Notes under the pieces: generated by a model
What the model was told of the DNA's origin: nothing
Databases searched by the model: none
What the model saw: the letters and a program-made list of their open reading frames with translations, nothing else
Source of the DNA: Atrichornis clamosus
Taxonomy: Eukaryota; Chordata; Aves; Passeriformes; Menuridae
Reading direction: 5' to 3'
Assembly (NCBI GenBank): GCA_013400975.1
Contig: WBMZ01008639.1
Coordinates: 62,001 to 126,000 of the forward strand
DNA length: 64,000 nucleotides
Part shown: in pieces, positions 34,867-48,299 of the stretch
How positions within the stretch are numbered: position 1 is the first letter of the stretch
How the letters are laid out: the number at the start of each line of letters is the position of its first letter
Made by a program: the position numbers and the translations under genes

Positions 34867-35190
34867 AAGAAGTGATTAAAAGGGTATCTATGGGAGGGCG
34901 TCTGAGCGCTAGCAACAGGTGTGGGACCACAGACTGGTGGGTTCATGTGCCTGGGTGACAGCAACTGGACTGGAGAGATCAGAGTGCCTTCTTTGATTGA
35001 AGAGTTTCTGAATGACTAGCCTGGATTTTCTGGTTTTTGGTTGTTGGTTGTTCTTTTTTTTTTTTATTTGGGACGTGGTTATATCATTCACAATAGTCTT
35101 AGGACATGTCTCCCATTGGTCAACACTTTGCCAAAAGAATAAAGAGCAGGTGGTCACAGGAAGTATCAGGTTGAAAGCAAAGCCTAGAAT

Positions 35191-37755
35191 ATTCAATGTA
35201 GATACTAACTAAATTAAACAGTGAAATGCTTGGGATTTTTCTTGAAAGTGAACAATTGACTAGTAATCAGCAGAAAGAAGAAAAAATGCTGGTGGCACTC
35301 TTTTACATGTTCAGTAATTTTGTACAGCTAGAGCTCTAATGGATTTCAGCAGAATTAATCCCTAGAGTTCCCAGATTCTTTCAGGTTACATACTATGAGG
35401 GAAACTTTCAAAGGCAAGTTCCTTGTAGTTACTAATGTCAGCACATAACTTTTCTTCAATAGCTTAGTGCTACTTTTCAGCTCGTTGAACAGAAAGTTAG
35501 TTGTAAAATTTCTGTTTATGTAAACAATACTTACCCAGTTAATAGTCTGTTCATAGTAATAACAATTTGCTCAAATTCTACATTTTCCAACTCCATGGAA
35601 TTAAATCTAGGGAAATAATTCTGATTAGGTCATTCAGTCTTTTGCTAGTACATGCAAAGTATACATTAACAACATAAGTCAACATTAACAGAAAACATCA
35701 GGATAACCCCTGAAAATGCTTAGAAAAATATCCGTATTGAAAAAATAGCCACTCATGGAATAATGTTTTTTTTTCTAATTAAAGTGAAAAAAAAATACAA
35801 TCTGGTTAAGTTCTGGGTTACACTGTTTTTGCATTACACTTTTACATAATTAGCATTATACATAGTTATTAGAACAGAATAATCTTTCCTGTAACTTGTC
35901 TTTATTTTGGTTAGATGCAATATTTGTTTGGAATTTTAATTGTTACATAATTTTGATGCATATGAAACAGAAATATTTATAGTTTGAGGATGACCTAACA
36001 GTTAGAGATGGAATCCTCTGAGATCATTGATTTAATTTCTGAATTCTGCAGATGAATCACATTAGAGCATTTGCTTCAGATTCCCCTCATGTGATGCAAA
36101 TTTATTAATATTTATCAGTGTGGGTGTACAGCAAAATTATTTAATTTTTATATAGTACTTTGAGATAGTGTCATGGTGTGCGCTGTTTACTAAGTGCTTA
36201 TTTTTTACTAGGGACAATAACTTTTTATTTTATTTGTGAAATCTGTTGGAACAGTTTGGGATTTGTACTGGTCCACTTAAAAGGACGCAAGTACCGATAT
36301 AGTTGTGGATTTTTATGTACATATATATGAAAATTATTATGATTTTTATAAAGGTTACTATAATCAGCATTAGATGTCTCACCTGTGCTGCTGTTTGCAA
36401 TAATTTAAGTTACTATATCTAATTTAAGAATACAGAGTATGTGATAAAGTGACTGTTCACCCTTACTTTCACGTCTTTCTCCAGGAAAATCATTATGCAT
36501 CAAGTTAAAGAAAGAACAGAATGTGAAATGTGTAGTAAATCAGTCTGTGAAAGTTCGGGAGAAATGCATCTTTTTAAGATATAATGTTTGAGCAATCATT
36601 GAGTTTAAAAATACTTAAATAATCTTAACTGAATACCATTGCTATTCTATTCATAAAAGCACTGCTGGTTTTCTGTAAAAAGGATGTGCTAAAATCTAGG
36701 TGCTCTGAGGGCACCACACAGGACCAAAATGTACCTAAGTACTTGAAAAAATATGGCAAGATATAATGTTTTGTTTTTCATAATAAACTATAATATGCAA
36801 AATTGGAAAAAGAGACATAAATAAATGAATTAATGATTAATTAAAAATAATTTAGCATTTACCGTGTAAGTTCATGTTAATATTGCTTATTATTAACAGA
36901 AAAAATTATTAAGGTTGAAAATAATACTAAGCAACTGGCAAAAATATTTTACTTATTTCAGGATTTTTTCATTATTCATGTAAATTAAGCATCTTGCTAA
37001 AGAAGTTCGCAGGACATGAAAGAGTTGATGCAAGACTCACAGAAAAAAATGACCTGTCATTTTTGTCAGCAACATAGTAATTTTAATAATTACAAAATAT
37101 CATTAACAAAAAGTTGTTTGGTACTGGTTTCTTTTTTGATCATTCTGTCAAAAAATGAAAGGTAATAAATTCTCTGTGTCTACTGGGAAAAAAAAAGAAA
37201 CCAGAAAGCCGTAAGCTAAAATGTCAGCTGATCCTGGCTTGGGGTAGAACTGTTTGACTAAATAACTCCATGAGGTTCCTCTCAGTCATATTTTATATGA
37301 GTACATAATTAGAAATTGGCAAATGTTTTTAAAAATGCTTAGCTGAAGTAAACAGAGCAGTGAGGTATCTTCCATTGTGTGTCCCTGGAGCTGTATGCAT
37401 TTGGGGTAGTTCTGTGACACTGAACAGTCTTGCACCTACCCAGCTTTTTGCTCTTACTGGTGTCAAAGTGCATTACAAAGAGAGCCAAGCATATTGTCCT
37501 GATTTCTCTTACGGAGTGACAGAGTCAATTAAAGGTTGATAGAGTTCTCCTAGGTCTGGCAGGAAGTTGGTAGCATAGGAATATAACCAAAACGTGACGA
37601 TTCACAGTTTAAACACAAATGGATCATACCTAGCAGTGTTCATAGTACTTCAGAAAGAAACCTCATGTTGCATGTACCTCATATATATATAGTCAGTCAC
37701 TAGAAAAATGTAATCGACATATTATAATGGCGTACTCCAATATTTAGGCTTGCCC
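35191..37755. other. Very AT-rich non-coding stretch
   Basis: No gene or transposon is recognised. Long runs of A, T and TA-rich sequence are frequent, for example near 36310-36350 and 36780-36920. Confidence 0.55.
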
Positions 37756-37801
37756 AATCATAGAATGGTTTAGGTTGTACTTTAAATATCATCTACTTCC
37801 A
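37756..37801 (-). mobile_element. Minimal CR1 3'-tip fragment
   Basis: Only the last 45 or so bases of a reverse CR1 are visible: aatcatagaatggtttaggt, then 'ttaaatatcatctacttcc', the counterpart of the usual 'ttaaaggtcatctagttcc'. It is an extreme 5' truncation. Confidence 0.72.
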
Positions 37802-40800
37802 GATTTATTAATTTTTGCAATGTCTTTGGAGCTATGCTGAAGCTGGAAAATGTCTCAAAAATGAATGAAGATCATATCAGTTTCCTCCAATACTTTTCTT
37901 TCATTCTATTATTCTACAGAAAGAAAGAGATGGAGAGTTCTCCATACTTAAACATAATATGCTTGTATGTTTATGTATTGTGGTTTATTTATTATTATGT
38001 TATTTCCATGCAACAAAAGTAACCCCATCTTTTACTGTGATTTCTTTAGTTAAGTGGTACAATCTGCAGGGAAAACTTTCACAGACAGCTGTTCCCCTCC
38101 ATAAAGCAAGATTCACATCTTAAAGCTTTCCTTCCACAGATTAAATAGGAAGAGCATGTGAGGCATTTCTCTGATCATAGTTATATATTTATAGATGCAT
38201 TTTGGTGGCATGCTTATGCTACCACATATATATCTACACATTTAAAGAGCATCCTTGAAAAAAGAAGAAAAACAAACAAAATTCAAGATTTTTAGAAGTA
38301 GTAATATACTGTCATGACTGGAAATTCTAGTGATTTTGGTGTCTTAAAAATTATGATGTGCTTTACATCTTTGGACATTCTAATTTCAAAGTCTGTGCAC
38401 TGTAAAACCTGAATACATCCAGAGTCACTTTTGGCAGGCTGCACATCCTGCTTGTGAAGGTGTAGCCTCTGTGGACCAAAGCCCCTGATTCCATTTTCTG
38501 TCTCACAATGAATATCTCGAGAGAAACGTTTCTCTAGAAGGCCTGTTTAAAAGTATGTCCAAGCCATATTGGAAATTACTTCAATTCTAACTCCTAATTC
38601 TTCTGCTGAAATGAAAAAAAAAAAATGAACTCCTAAATAATATTAAATTTACATTACTTGGGAGGCATGGATGACTTTTTTGATAGAGTCTGAACATCTG
38701 ATTGCATATTCACCCACTCATATAAGCATTTAGGAAACCAATACAATTACAAAACCAACAGGAGTTTCCTAAAAACACAGCTTTTGAACTTTGAGCACCC
38801 AGAATAACAGCCTAAAGGCCTTACCAGCATCCTAGTTTTGTTCAGAAATTCTGCCTGTAATGCTAGAAGGTAACTTTCCTTAATTCCATTTCTGCTGAAA
38901 TTAATACATTGTGTTTTAATACTATAATCACATCTCTGTGAAGAAACTTTTAATTTAAAATTTATTATTAGCTCAGGTTATACATTTATCTCAAAACACT
39001 TATTTTAATATATTTGTCTTGCTCACATTCATTTTTTTTAGTCATATATTCTGGTTTTTAGTCATACAAAAAAAATTAACAAATATTACAAGCAGTACAG
39101 ATGAACGAATAGCATGAGTGTAGAGTTAAAACTCTTTTGTGCTGAAAACAGAAATAGTTAATGGTTTTGAAACACTCAGGAAACAGTGCCAAAAAATCTT
39201 CAAAAATTTAACAGGATAATCAAGTAGGGCACCTGGGTTAAGAAGAGTTTTGACAATGGCTGTCATGATACAAGTAACATCACAAAATTACATGCCTTTT
39301 GTATGTGTTTTCGCTTTTATGTGTGTGCTTGTGTGCATATTATGAAAAAATAATATTACTTTAGAGACAAGGGCTGTTATGTTAAGGAAATACTGAATTA
39401 AACAATGTCCAGTCCTCCCATTTATTTTTAAAAAGAAATTGTGCTAAATGGCAAACACATTTTGAAGGTCACAACTGTAGCAACATCTCTGTGAAAAAAG
39501 ATGTTGCATTTACTATTCTCTTCTAATCGTGCTTCTAACAGCCAATATGGTTGCAAAGTAATACTTATGGTGTCAAACTCTGTCTCTCCTATTTCTTCAT
39601 TCATTATTGCCGCTCAGTGTCATTACTTTCTTTTTTACTCCAGCAGCACTAACCTTGCTCTGTCTGTAAAAGCACAGACTACTTTAGCTTGTAGATAATA
39701 ATGAGCAGTTTCAGTGCACCCTTAGAGTTTAGATCATTATGTAGCACATATTTCCCATTCCTCTGCTTTAATTTTTAAGATATTTGTGTACTTTTTCCTC
39801 TGACATTTTACTTCCAGTGCAGTAGCATCCTCTACTATAGATCTCCTTCCTGAATATATCAATGTAACTTTTTCTGAAAAATGCTTTTTAAAGAAATTTC
39901 TGCAAATCTAGGTTGCCAAGTCCAGATGATTGATCACTTAAAGACTGAAACTGCATCAGTGGTGTTTTCTGACCACTTTTTCGGGTTTCTTATCCTTTCT
40001 AACCTCCCAAGAGTATATAATTTCTTTCCAGAATTACTATCAATTTTTCTGATCTCTCATAATAAACTTTGTCCCATAACCACTTACCTTGTTTATGCAC
40101 TCATGGCATCTTACTCATTGGTATCACCTTTTCAGTGCTGCTATTTCATTTCTTTGAAATTCTTCCTTTTCTGCCAGAAGACATTGAATAATTTTCTACT
40201 TTTTAAACCTTATCTTCAACCCTGCCTCCTCTGAGATTTTTGCCGTGCTTTATCTGTAGAACTGTTTGAAAAGTATTGTCTTATTTTTTCTTTTCCCTTT
40301 TTTTTTCTCTTTCACTGTGACTGGAAGCATGTAACACGACTGGCTAAAGCTCTGCCATCTATAAGGGCAGCAAATATTGGGCAACTTTCTCACATAGCTA
40401 TATCTGCATATATTTTGAATGGAGACTAAATCTCCCCCAATTTGTTCAGCATTCTGAGACACATTCTTTTCTGTCACAACAAATTTGTGCATTTCTTCAC
40501 GATGATCCTTCAAGATACCTGGATGTATTTTCCTCAGTGTCAACTATTCACTTGTCAGTATCTTTCATCAGGTGTGTACATTTCACTTTAAAAAGCATGT
40601 CAAAGATTGTGAAATTTATTTTTGGATCATGAGCTTTCTCTTTCACTGTGGCTAAAGCTTATTTAGTGATGCCAACAGAAAATAAAACAAATAAAATGAG
40701 AAAAAAATCCAGTAATGTTACGTTCACTGTAAATGATAATTAGTTCTCACCATGTTCATTTTTCCTTTGAATTTAACTTCTGTGGATAGTTACAACTAAG

Positions 40801-41093
40801 AATTACTACTTAAATTTCATATGTTGGATATTCAGCAGCAAGAAACAGACTATACACATAAATTTATCAAATTTAAAATAATGAATAAATACTGACTGAA
40901 AAAACCTGTCAATCTTGGGTCATTTAAAGGCTAATAGTTGCCTGGAGCCAGCACTACAGCTAGGTGTCAAAAAAGAACAGTTGTAGTATAATGTCACCAT
41001 CTTTTCTGCATAGCCACCACTACATGTAGGAAGATGTAAAATATTATGCTAATTGAAGAATACATGTGTTTGCTCCCTTCTTAGGGTTATGCT
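37802..41093. other. Non-coding AT-rich stretch
   Basis: No gene or transposon is recognised over 3.3 kb. The forward frame at 39881-40234 is rich in Phe, Leu and Ser and looks like chance. Confidence 0.5.
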
Positions 41094-41745
41094 TGTCTTG
41101 GGTTGAGTGTAGGACGCGGTTTTGTTATCCCATATCACTGCCTTATACTAAACATGAATTCTGTGCCTCTGACTGGATTCCAAGAAGTTTCAAGGACAAA
41201 CACGGATACTCCTGTGCTGGGACTCAGGCGGGTTTGCTTTTGGTTTTTTTTTCTTCTTTCTTCCCTCACTCACTCCTAGGCTCTCGGCTCTGCCACACAG
41301 AGCAGGGAAGAGAGAGTTGGGGGTTTGGTGGGTATTTTTTTCTTTCCTTTTTTAAAACAAATTTTTTAAATTTGTTTTGGCCAGTTTTTTTTTCCCTTTT
41401 TTTTTTTTCCCCTTTTTCCCTGGAACTGCTTCTCAACCAAGCTCGGATCCAGGACTGAAGGTCATCTTAGTGCCAGCACCGCTGGGGGAAGGGACCCTGC
41501 CTCGGCCCGTCGGCGGGGGACCACGCCAAGGACTCTGTACTTTACACAAGTTGTTTCTTTCGCAAGTAGTTTATCATTTCATATTGTTCATTTATTTCCT
41601 ATACCTTGTAAATAAACAGGTTTTTTCTTCATTCTACCTCTAAGGAATCGCCTCTGTCTGGACCGGGTGGGGGAGGTGTGGCTGATAGTCTGCTTCCCCC
41701 CCCCGGGAGGGCATTTTCCTCCTTATATTGTCTCAAACCGGGACA
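41094..41745 (+). mobile_element. CpG-bearing solo LTR
   Basis: Ends TGTCTTGGGTTGAG (41094-41107) and CTCAAACCGGGACA (41732-41745) are imperfect inverted repeats (11 of 14 match), the expected TG...CA structure of an LTR. The interior has a pyrimidine-rich T/C tract at about 41335-41420, a GC-rich stretch with several CpGs at 41450-41530, and AATAAA at 41611-41616 followed by a GT-rich region, so the sense strand is forward. Kept CpGs suggest a younger insertion than the other LTRs. No clear target duplication is seen (left flank tatgct, right flank ataggt). No retroviral interior is adjacent. Confidence 0.82.
41611..41616 (+). terminator. LTR polyadenylation signal AATAAA
   Basis: AATAAA in the sequence ccttgtaaataaacaggtt, followed within 50 bases by a GT-rich stretch. 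This is the normal place for the R/U5 boundary of an LTR. Confidence 0.65.
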
Positions 41746-43084
41746 ATAGGTAAACCAGTTTACCACTTACCCTATACAGAGATCTGCCCTTGCTTACTAC
41801 CATTCTATATCTCATTTTTTTTTTAAATAAAATGTATGCCTTTCCTAAGGAAAACTGACTCAATGTAACTATGATTTATAAAGTTTGCTTTTGTGATTTT
41901 TAATTTTTTTTCTTCCACTGGCTACTATTTTTTTAAAAGAAAAAATTCAAGATTAAAAAAAAATCTTTGTTCTTTGGTATCTTCATGCTCCTTGAACTGT
42001 ATTTCCTCAGTGTTATCCAATTTAAAACTAGATACTTTACTTCTGAGTTTATGATGTGCCTCTGAGATAATAATAATCCCACTCTAGTTCTATGAATAAA
42101 CATTTAGCCAATTTCTTCTACTTATCTTTTGCAATTTGTGAGAAAGATCATAAAAAAACTAAATGACAGGTCAATGAAGAAAATTGTCATAAAAAATTAG
42201 TCTCCTCAAAGATTTATCCAAATATTTTGTTTGCGGGGTGCTGAACTCAACCGAAACCTCACACAGATGAGGTATGAAAAGCACCAGTGCCTTCAGCTGT
42301 GAAACAAAGCCCCAAAGCATTGCTAGTGAGGATTCATCAAAGTAGTGCTAGCAGAGATTGATTCAGTGTGGCTGAAAAGGTCTCTGGAGGCTGAAACTTT
42401 GAAGATTTTGTTTCTGTACATTAGTTTGCATTATGATTCCCTTAGAAATCTTATAATGCTAAGATTTCTGAAACACATTATCCCCCTGTTCAGATCTCTC
42501 AACTTCTTGGCCAGACAGATGCATTTTCCTTTTTGCATCTTTGAATGATTTCTCTCAGATTCAGATGGGGCAAGAAAGGGAAATAAAAATGGCTTGGCTT
42601 TGTTGTGTATTTTGCAGAATGGAAGACTTCTCAAAAATTGGAGTAGTCAATACCATTTTAAAATGTAATAGCAGCGTTTACATTCTTCCATTCATCTATT
42701 AAAAATAGTTCTATATAATTTTCAGTGCTTTTGCCTCTGCCTAAGAAATGTACATTGAGTTATACGCTCTATTTCAGTTATATATGTTGCTTTATTTCAT
42801 TATAACACAGTATATGAGAAGAGTTTTTAATCACAGTTATGAATAGTTTTATTCTCCAAAATCCCATCTTTCAGCTGTATAAGAGAGAAAAGCATATCCC
42901 ACTTCCATGAGGTATAGGGAGGAATACCCCTTCTCCACCTAATCATAGTTTAATAGATCAAACGTCTTTCCAGCAGGATTCAGGTATCAAATACAATTTT
43001 TTTCTAGTGGTCTGTAGTGTTACCTCATTTTTTTTTTTTTTATTTCTTCAGTTCTGCATATAAGGAGTTTAGTATTTGAGCTTT
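41746..43084. other. Non-coding AT-rich stretch
   Basis: No gene or transposon is recognised. A T-run lies at 43028-43041 shortly before the next LTR. Confidence 0.5.
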
Positions 43085-43089
43085 TAAGC

Positions 43090-43929
43090 TGTGGTGGGTT
43101 GGCGCTGGCTGGATGTCAGGTACCCACGAATGCTGCTCTAGCATTTGCCTCCACAAGTGGGTAGAGGAGAGAAAATATAACAAAAGGTCATGGGTTGACA
43201 TAAGAACAGAGAGAGATCACTCACCAATTACTGTCATGGGCAAAATAGACTCAACACAACCTTCTCCAATGTGAATCCACACCATGGGCAATAGTTCTCC
43301 ACAAACTGCTCCAGCGTGGGTCACTCTTTCAGGGGTGCAGTCCTTCAGGCACAGCCAACTCCAATGTGGGTTCCCCAAATGATCACAAGTCCTACCACCA
43401 AACCTGCTTCAGTGTGGGCTCCTACTTCCACAGGTGGCTGCCAGGAGCCTGCCCCAGCACAGGACTCCCATGATTTCACAACCTCCTCTCAGGCATCCAT
43501 GCGCTCCAGCCTGGGTCTCTCCCGTGGGCTGCAGGTGGATCTCTGCACCCCCGTGGCCTCCATGGGCTGCAGGGGCACAGCTGCCTCACCATGGGCCGCA
43601 GGGGAATCTCAACTCCAGCACCTGGAGCACCTCCTGCCCCTCCTTCTTCACTGACCTTGGTGTCTGCAGAGTTGTTCGTCTCACACATTCTCACCCCACT
43701 CTGCTCTGGCTGCAATTAAATCTCTGCAAAAACTTTTTTTTTCCTTCTTAAATATGTTATCACAGAGGTGTTACCACCATTTCCGATTGGCCCAGACTTG
43801 GCCAGCAGCATGTCTATCCTGGAGCTGGCTGGCGTTGGCTCTGCTGGACATGGAGGAAGCTTCTAGCAGCTTCTCACAGAAGTCATCCAGTAGCCCCCCC
43901 TGCTACCAAAGCCATGCAAACCCAATACG
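43090..43929 (-). mobile_element. Solo LTR, reverse, with TAAGC duplication
   Basis: Begins tgtggtgggttggcgctggc and ends gccatgcaaacccaatacg, the reverse complement of the family at 49289, with the last CA of the forward copy mutated to CG. Exact 5-bp target duplications TAAGC lie at 43085-43089 and 43930-43934. It is 840 bp against 1091 bp for the better copy. The segment with the polyadenylation signal is missing, between 'atagactcaac' and 'ttctccaatgtg'. Overlapping open frames at 43316-43751 come from the stop-poor U3 repeats and are not genes. Confidence 0.93.
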
Positions 43930-43934
43930 TAAGC

Positions 43935-44928
43935 CTATTTTCCCATATATCAATGCTCACATATAGGGGTTTTTTTTTGAAAGTAATTTCCATGTGAATT
44001 TTTTTTTGGCTTTTTTTTTTTCATCCAGGCCTTTACATTGTTCTTCATTCTTTTCCCTCTCTTGCATACTTAGTATTTTCATGTTACATTTTCTTAATAC
44101 TAGAGGGACTCTTATTTCAGGAAAGCTTATGTATAATGACCTTTGTTCTCTGTGTATGGAAGGCATAAATTAAAAAGTAGAAAAATAAAGCTGTTCAATG
44201 AATAATTATGTATATACTATGAGTTGGATGTGGTTTGTGGTGTGTTCCACTAGTGTGATGCTTTTATTGTCCACCTTTGGGGACCTACTAGAGTGGACAG
44301 AAGCCCCTCTCTTGTAGGATTATTTAAAGGAAAAACAGGGTGCATCACTAGGTCTGACATAGCCCAATATGCAGCATAGCTAGCTTATGTATGTGATAAG
44401 TTTCAGGTGTGGAATGCTGTGCCATGAACAAAGGAATTTTGGAAACAGGAAGAGAACAGAATTTTCTTGCCAGCTTCACCAATGGAAGCTGTTCCTCTAT
44501 TATGCAATACTAGATGAGTTTTCTGCTGGTAAATTATGTTGTTTGTTAACTGTTTAAACAGTTGCCTCAAAGAGGCTGTGTAATGCTTTCAAGTTATGGT
44601 TCAGCTTTTCATGTTATCACTGTAATGACTCACCCAGCTTTCTAATATAAAACCAATCCTGGCTTGCAACAGATCTCTACTTGATGAGGGGAAATTTAGG
44701 AGCTTGCAGCTAAATGAAAGTACTATCTCAAAGTTAGTATTAATGATGCATGACCTTGTGCCACTTGATGATTAGTGAGACAAATACATTATTCTGTGTG
44801 TCCTGCTCCCAAACTATATTGTATCAAGAAGACATAAGAGGTGATTTTTTAATTACCTGTGTTCTGGTATTTATTCTGTACAACAGATCTGTTCAGTTTG
44901 TGAACCTTTTTTTTATTTTTCCTAATGT
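43935..44928. other. Non-coding AT-rich stretch
   Basis: No gene or transposon is recognised. T-runs occur at 43971-43978, 44000-44007 and 44011-44020. Confidence 0.5.
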
Positions 44929-45030
44929 TGCTGTGGTTAGGCAGCAAAGCACCACACAGCTGCTTCATCACTCCCCCTCAGTGCAGTGTAGGAAGGAATG
45001 AGAACCAGTACAAACATTCAATAAAAAAAA
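44929..45030 (-). mobile_element. Short LTR 3'-end fragment
   Basis: Forward-strand wording tgctgtggttaggcagcaaagcaccacacagctgcttcatcactccccct is the reverse complement of the 3' end of the same avian LTR type seen at 16826. Only about 100 bp remain, followed by an A-run. Confidence 0.65.
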
Positions 45031-46152
45031 AAAATCTGCAGTTGAAGGCAGACACTTCCCTCACCTCTTTTTCTCTTTCATCCTAAGATCTTATATTCCC
45101 ATTCTAGATTAAATAAATAATTTTTAAATTAAATGAGCTTTCACCTTCCTTCATTATTCCCTCTGTAAGTCAGCTCAAGACAGGTGTTTTATGTTTTTAG
45201 ATAAATCAATAATAAACATTTTCTTAAATTTTTTTACTTGAATTTTCAGAAAAATTCAATTGAATTTTTCAAAAGCTACTTCCACGAGTCATGTCAAACC
45301 TTTTCATATGTGGTGAATCAAAGAGAGGAACACCTGTTACTGTAACTGAAGCCAATGGAGAGAGGTTAAGGTTTCTAAAATTAGCGAATAATTTTGTAAT
45401 CATGGGTAGAAAATAATCCCCTGTTCTCCTAGAAATTCTTTTACAAGTTCTTTTCTTCCCTTCCTCAAGTCCTCACCAAATATCATAAAGCTTAAGGATC
45501 CTAAGCCCTTAATGGATTTTTTGTATTTCATCCAACATAAAATAGGGTTGTGAGGGAGTAAGGATTTCTACTAAGCCTTCCAAGGCTAGGGCTTCTGCCC
45601 TCTAGACTTTATTTTCACTTAAAAATTGACAGAAAAGGCAAGAGGCCAGATTTACTGCAACTTTATTCAGAGCAGATGGAAGCAGATGAAACTATAAACA
45701 GCAAAGTAGCTGAGCATAGAAGTTAACTAAAACACTAAGTGAAGCTGTTAAATCTGACACAGGGACTAAAGATACACTTCAGAAAACATTGTTGCTGAAT
45801 TAAGCACTGACAGAAAGCAGAAGCTGATTTCATATGACAATGAAAACCAAAAAAGTTTTTAAAAGAAGTTAAAAAGAGATATTAAGAAATAATCAGTGTT
45901 AATTTAGAAAAGGATCAGATTAGTTGGTCTAATGAGCCTTAGAAACTGCCAGTATAATGTGTTCTTGATTTCCATCATAAATGAAAATGTGTAAAGTTTG
46001 CCCTTGGTTAGTAAACTACTTTTGAACATGAAGAAATTGTTTCCTTTTAAGGCTCATAAACCTGCCTCTAATTTTATCTGCATAAATCTGTCAATCACAA
46101 AAAGACCAATTATGAGGGGGAATATTTTTTGAAGTATTTTCAATAATTACAG
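45031..46152. other. Non-coding AT-rich stretch
   Basis: No gene or transposon is recognised between the LTR fragment and the reverse CR1. Confidence 0.5.
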
Positions 46153-46605
46153 GATTATAGAACCATAGAATCATAGAATAGCTTGAGTTGGAAGCAGCCT
46201 CAAAGATCATCTAGTTCCAAACCCTCTGCCATGGACAGGGACACCTTCCACTAGACCAGGTTGCTCAAAGCCCCATCCAGCATGACCTTAAATATTTCCA
46301 GGGGTAGGACAGTCACTTCTCTGGGCAACCTGTGCCAGTGTCTCACCACGCTCGGAGTAAAGAACTTCTTCCTAATATCTAATTTAAATCTATTCTCTTT
46401 CAGTTTAAAACCATTCCTCCTTGTCCTGTCACTACATGCTCTTGTGAAAAGTCACTCTTCAGCTTTCCCATAGTCATCTTTAAGTACAGGGAGGCTGCAT
46501 TAGAGTCTTCCCGGAGCCCTCTGTTTTCCAGACTGAATAACCTTGTCTCTCTCTAGAGGTGATCCAGCTCTCTAACCATCTTTGTGGCCCTTCTCCAGAC
46601 TCACT

Positions 46606-48290
46606 TCAACAGCTCCATCTCCTTCTTATGTTGGGAGTCCCTGAAGCTGGACACAGTACTCCAAGTCCACATTCACATGAGCAGAGTAGAGGGGCAGAAT
46701 CACCTCCCTCGCCCTGCTGATTGCACTGCTTTTGATTCAGCCCCAGGATGTGTTTGGCTTTCTGGGCTGCAAGTGCACATTGCCAGCTCATGTTGAGCTT
46801 CTCATCAAGCAACACCCCCAAGTCCTTCTCCTCAGGGCTGCTCTCAATCCATTCTCTGCCCACCCTGTGTTTGGGATTACCCCAACTCATCTGCAGGAGC
46901 AGGACCTTGCACTTGACTTTATTGAACTTCACCAGGCTTTCACAGAACCACATCTCAAGGATGTCAAGGTCCCTCTGGATAGCATTCCTTTCTCCACCAA
47001 ACACAAGTTTGGTGTCATCAGCAAACTTGATGAGGGTGCATTCAATCCCACAGTACATGCTGCCGACAAAGACACTAAACAGCACGAGTCCCTGTACTGA
47101 CCCCTGCAGAACGTCACTCATCACTGCTCTCCACTTGGAGACTGAGGCATTGACCACAACTCTCTGAGTACAATCATCCAAAAAATTCCTTATCCGCCAA
47201 GTGTTCCATCTGTCCAGTCCATGTCTCTCCAGTTCAGAGATAATAATGCCAGGTGGGACAGTGTCAAATGCTTTGCACAAGTCCAGAAAGATGGTGTCAT
47301 TCTTCCCTTATCTACCAATGCTGTAACCCCATTGTAGAAAGCCACCAAATTTGTCAGATATGATTTACCCTTATTGAAACCGTCTTGGCTGTCAGCAACC
47401 ACCTCCTGGTTTTACACATGCTTTGGCATCATTTCCAGGAAGATCTGTTCCATGATCTTGCCAGGCACCAAGGTCAGACTGACTGACTTTTAGTTTTCTG
47501 GGTCGTTCTTTTTTCCCCCTTTTAAAAAATAGGGTTCATATTTCCCCTTTTTCAATCACTGGGAACTTCACCGGATTTCCATGACCTCTCAAATACGAGG
47601 GATTTTGGCTGAGTCACTTATCCACCACTTCCTCTGCACCCATAGATACATCTCATCAAGTCCCATGGACTTGTGCACTTTCAGGTTCCTTAGATGTTCT
47701 TGAAACTGATCTTCTCCTACAGCAGGCAGTTTTTCCTTCACTCAGTCCCTGCATTTGCCTTCTGTGACCTGGGCAGTGTGGTTGGAGCAGATGCCAGTGA
47801 AGACTGAGGGCAAAAGTTTGTTGAGTACCTCAGCCTTCTTCGTATCACAGCTAACCAGGTCTTCTGTTTCCCCCTAGAGAGCGCCTGCATTTTCCTAGTT
47901 TTCCTTCTATCAGAAATGTACCTATAGAAGTTTTTCTTGTTGCCCTTGAATTCCCTGTCCAGATTTAAAGATATCAATACTTTCCTTTCCTAACATAATC
48001 CCTAGGTGCTTGGACAATCACTCTGTATTCTTCCCAGTTTACCTGTCCTTGTTTCTATCCTCTTTAGGCTTCCTTTTTATGTTTGAGTTTGTCCAGGAGT
48101 TCCTTTGTTCATCCATGCAGGCCTCCTGGCATTTTTTTCCTGACTTCCCCTTTGTCAGGATGCATTGCTGCTGAGCTTGGAGGAGGAGGTGATCCTTGAA
48201 TATTAGCCACCTTTCCTGGGTTTCTCTTCCCTCCAGGGCTTTATCAAATGATGCTCTACCAAGCAGATCCCTGCTCAAAGTAGGTAGCAA
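46606..48290 (-). pseudogene. CR1 ORF2 remnant with RT catalytic motif
   Basis: The 225-codon reverse frame 46606-47280 begins at CKAFDTVPP (RT motif A region). It carries DVLQGSVQG (degenerate PQGSVLGP) and KFADDTKL, whose FADD at about 47014-47025 is the RT catalytic box, then SSPEEKDLGVLLDEKLNMS. A frame change at 47190-47402 supplies DGFNKGKSYLTNLVAFYNG just upstream. The linker segment is at 47738-47977 (GNKKNFYRYISDRRK). The endonuclease end is at 48039-48290 (RDLLGRASFDKALEGRETQE, then WLIFKDHLL). The enzyme would copy CR1 RNA at a nicked target; frameshifts and the endonuclease loss make it inactive. Confidence 0.88.
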
Positions 48291-48299
48291 GCTTGCTGT

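Larger units (their letters stand above)
33556..35190 (+). mobile_element. Unclassified GC-richer LTR-like block
   Basis: This block is clearly richer in G and C, and especially in CA/TG, than its flanks. It starts at TGTTACAGG beside old CR1 sequence. It holds the (CA)n tract, a 14-bp direct repeat ttgctggcactcag at 34415 and 34442, the long inverted repeat at 34720-34866, a CCAAT-like 'cccattggtc' near 35111, and a forward AATAAA at 35138-35143. Low stop density produces several overlapping open frames of 70-155 codons with no protein-like motifs. I suspect an ERV LTR in forward orientation but cannot name the family or find target duplications. Confidence 0.4.

Noticed and set aside
39881..40234. 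117-codon forward frame
   Set aside because: Same AT-driven composition; no start context or domain.
46732..47167. Forward frames of 122 and 139 codons
   Set aside because: Antisense shadows of the CR1 RT frame.
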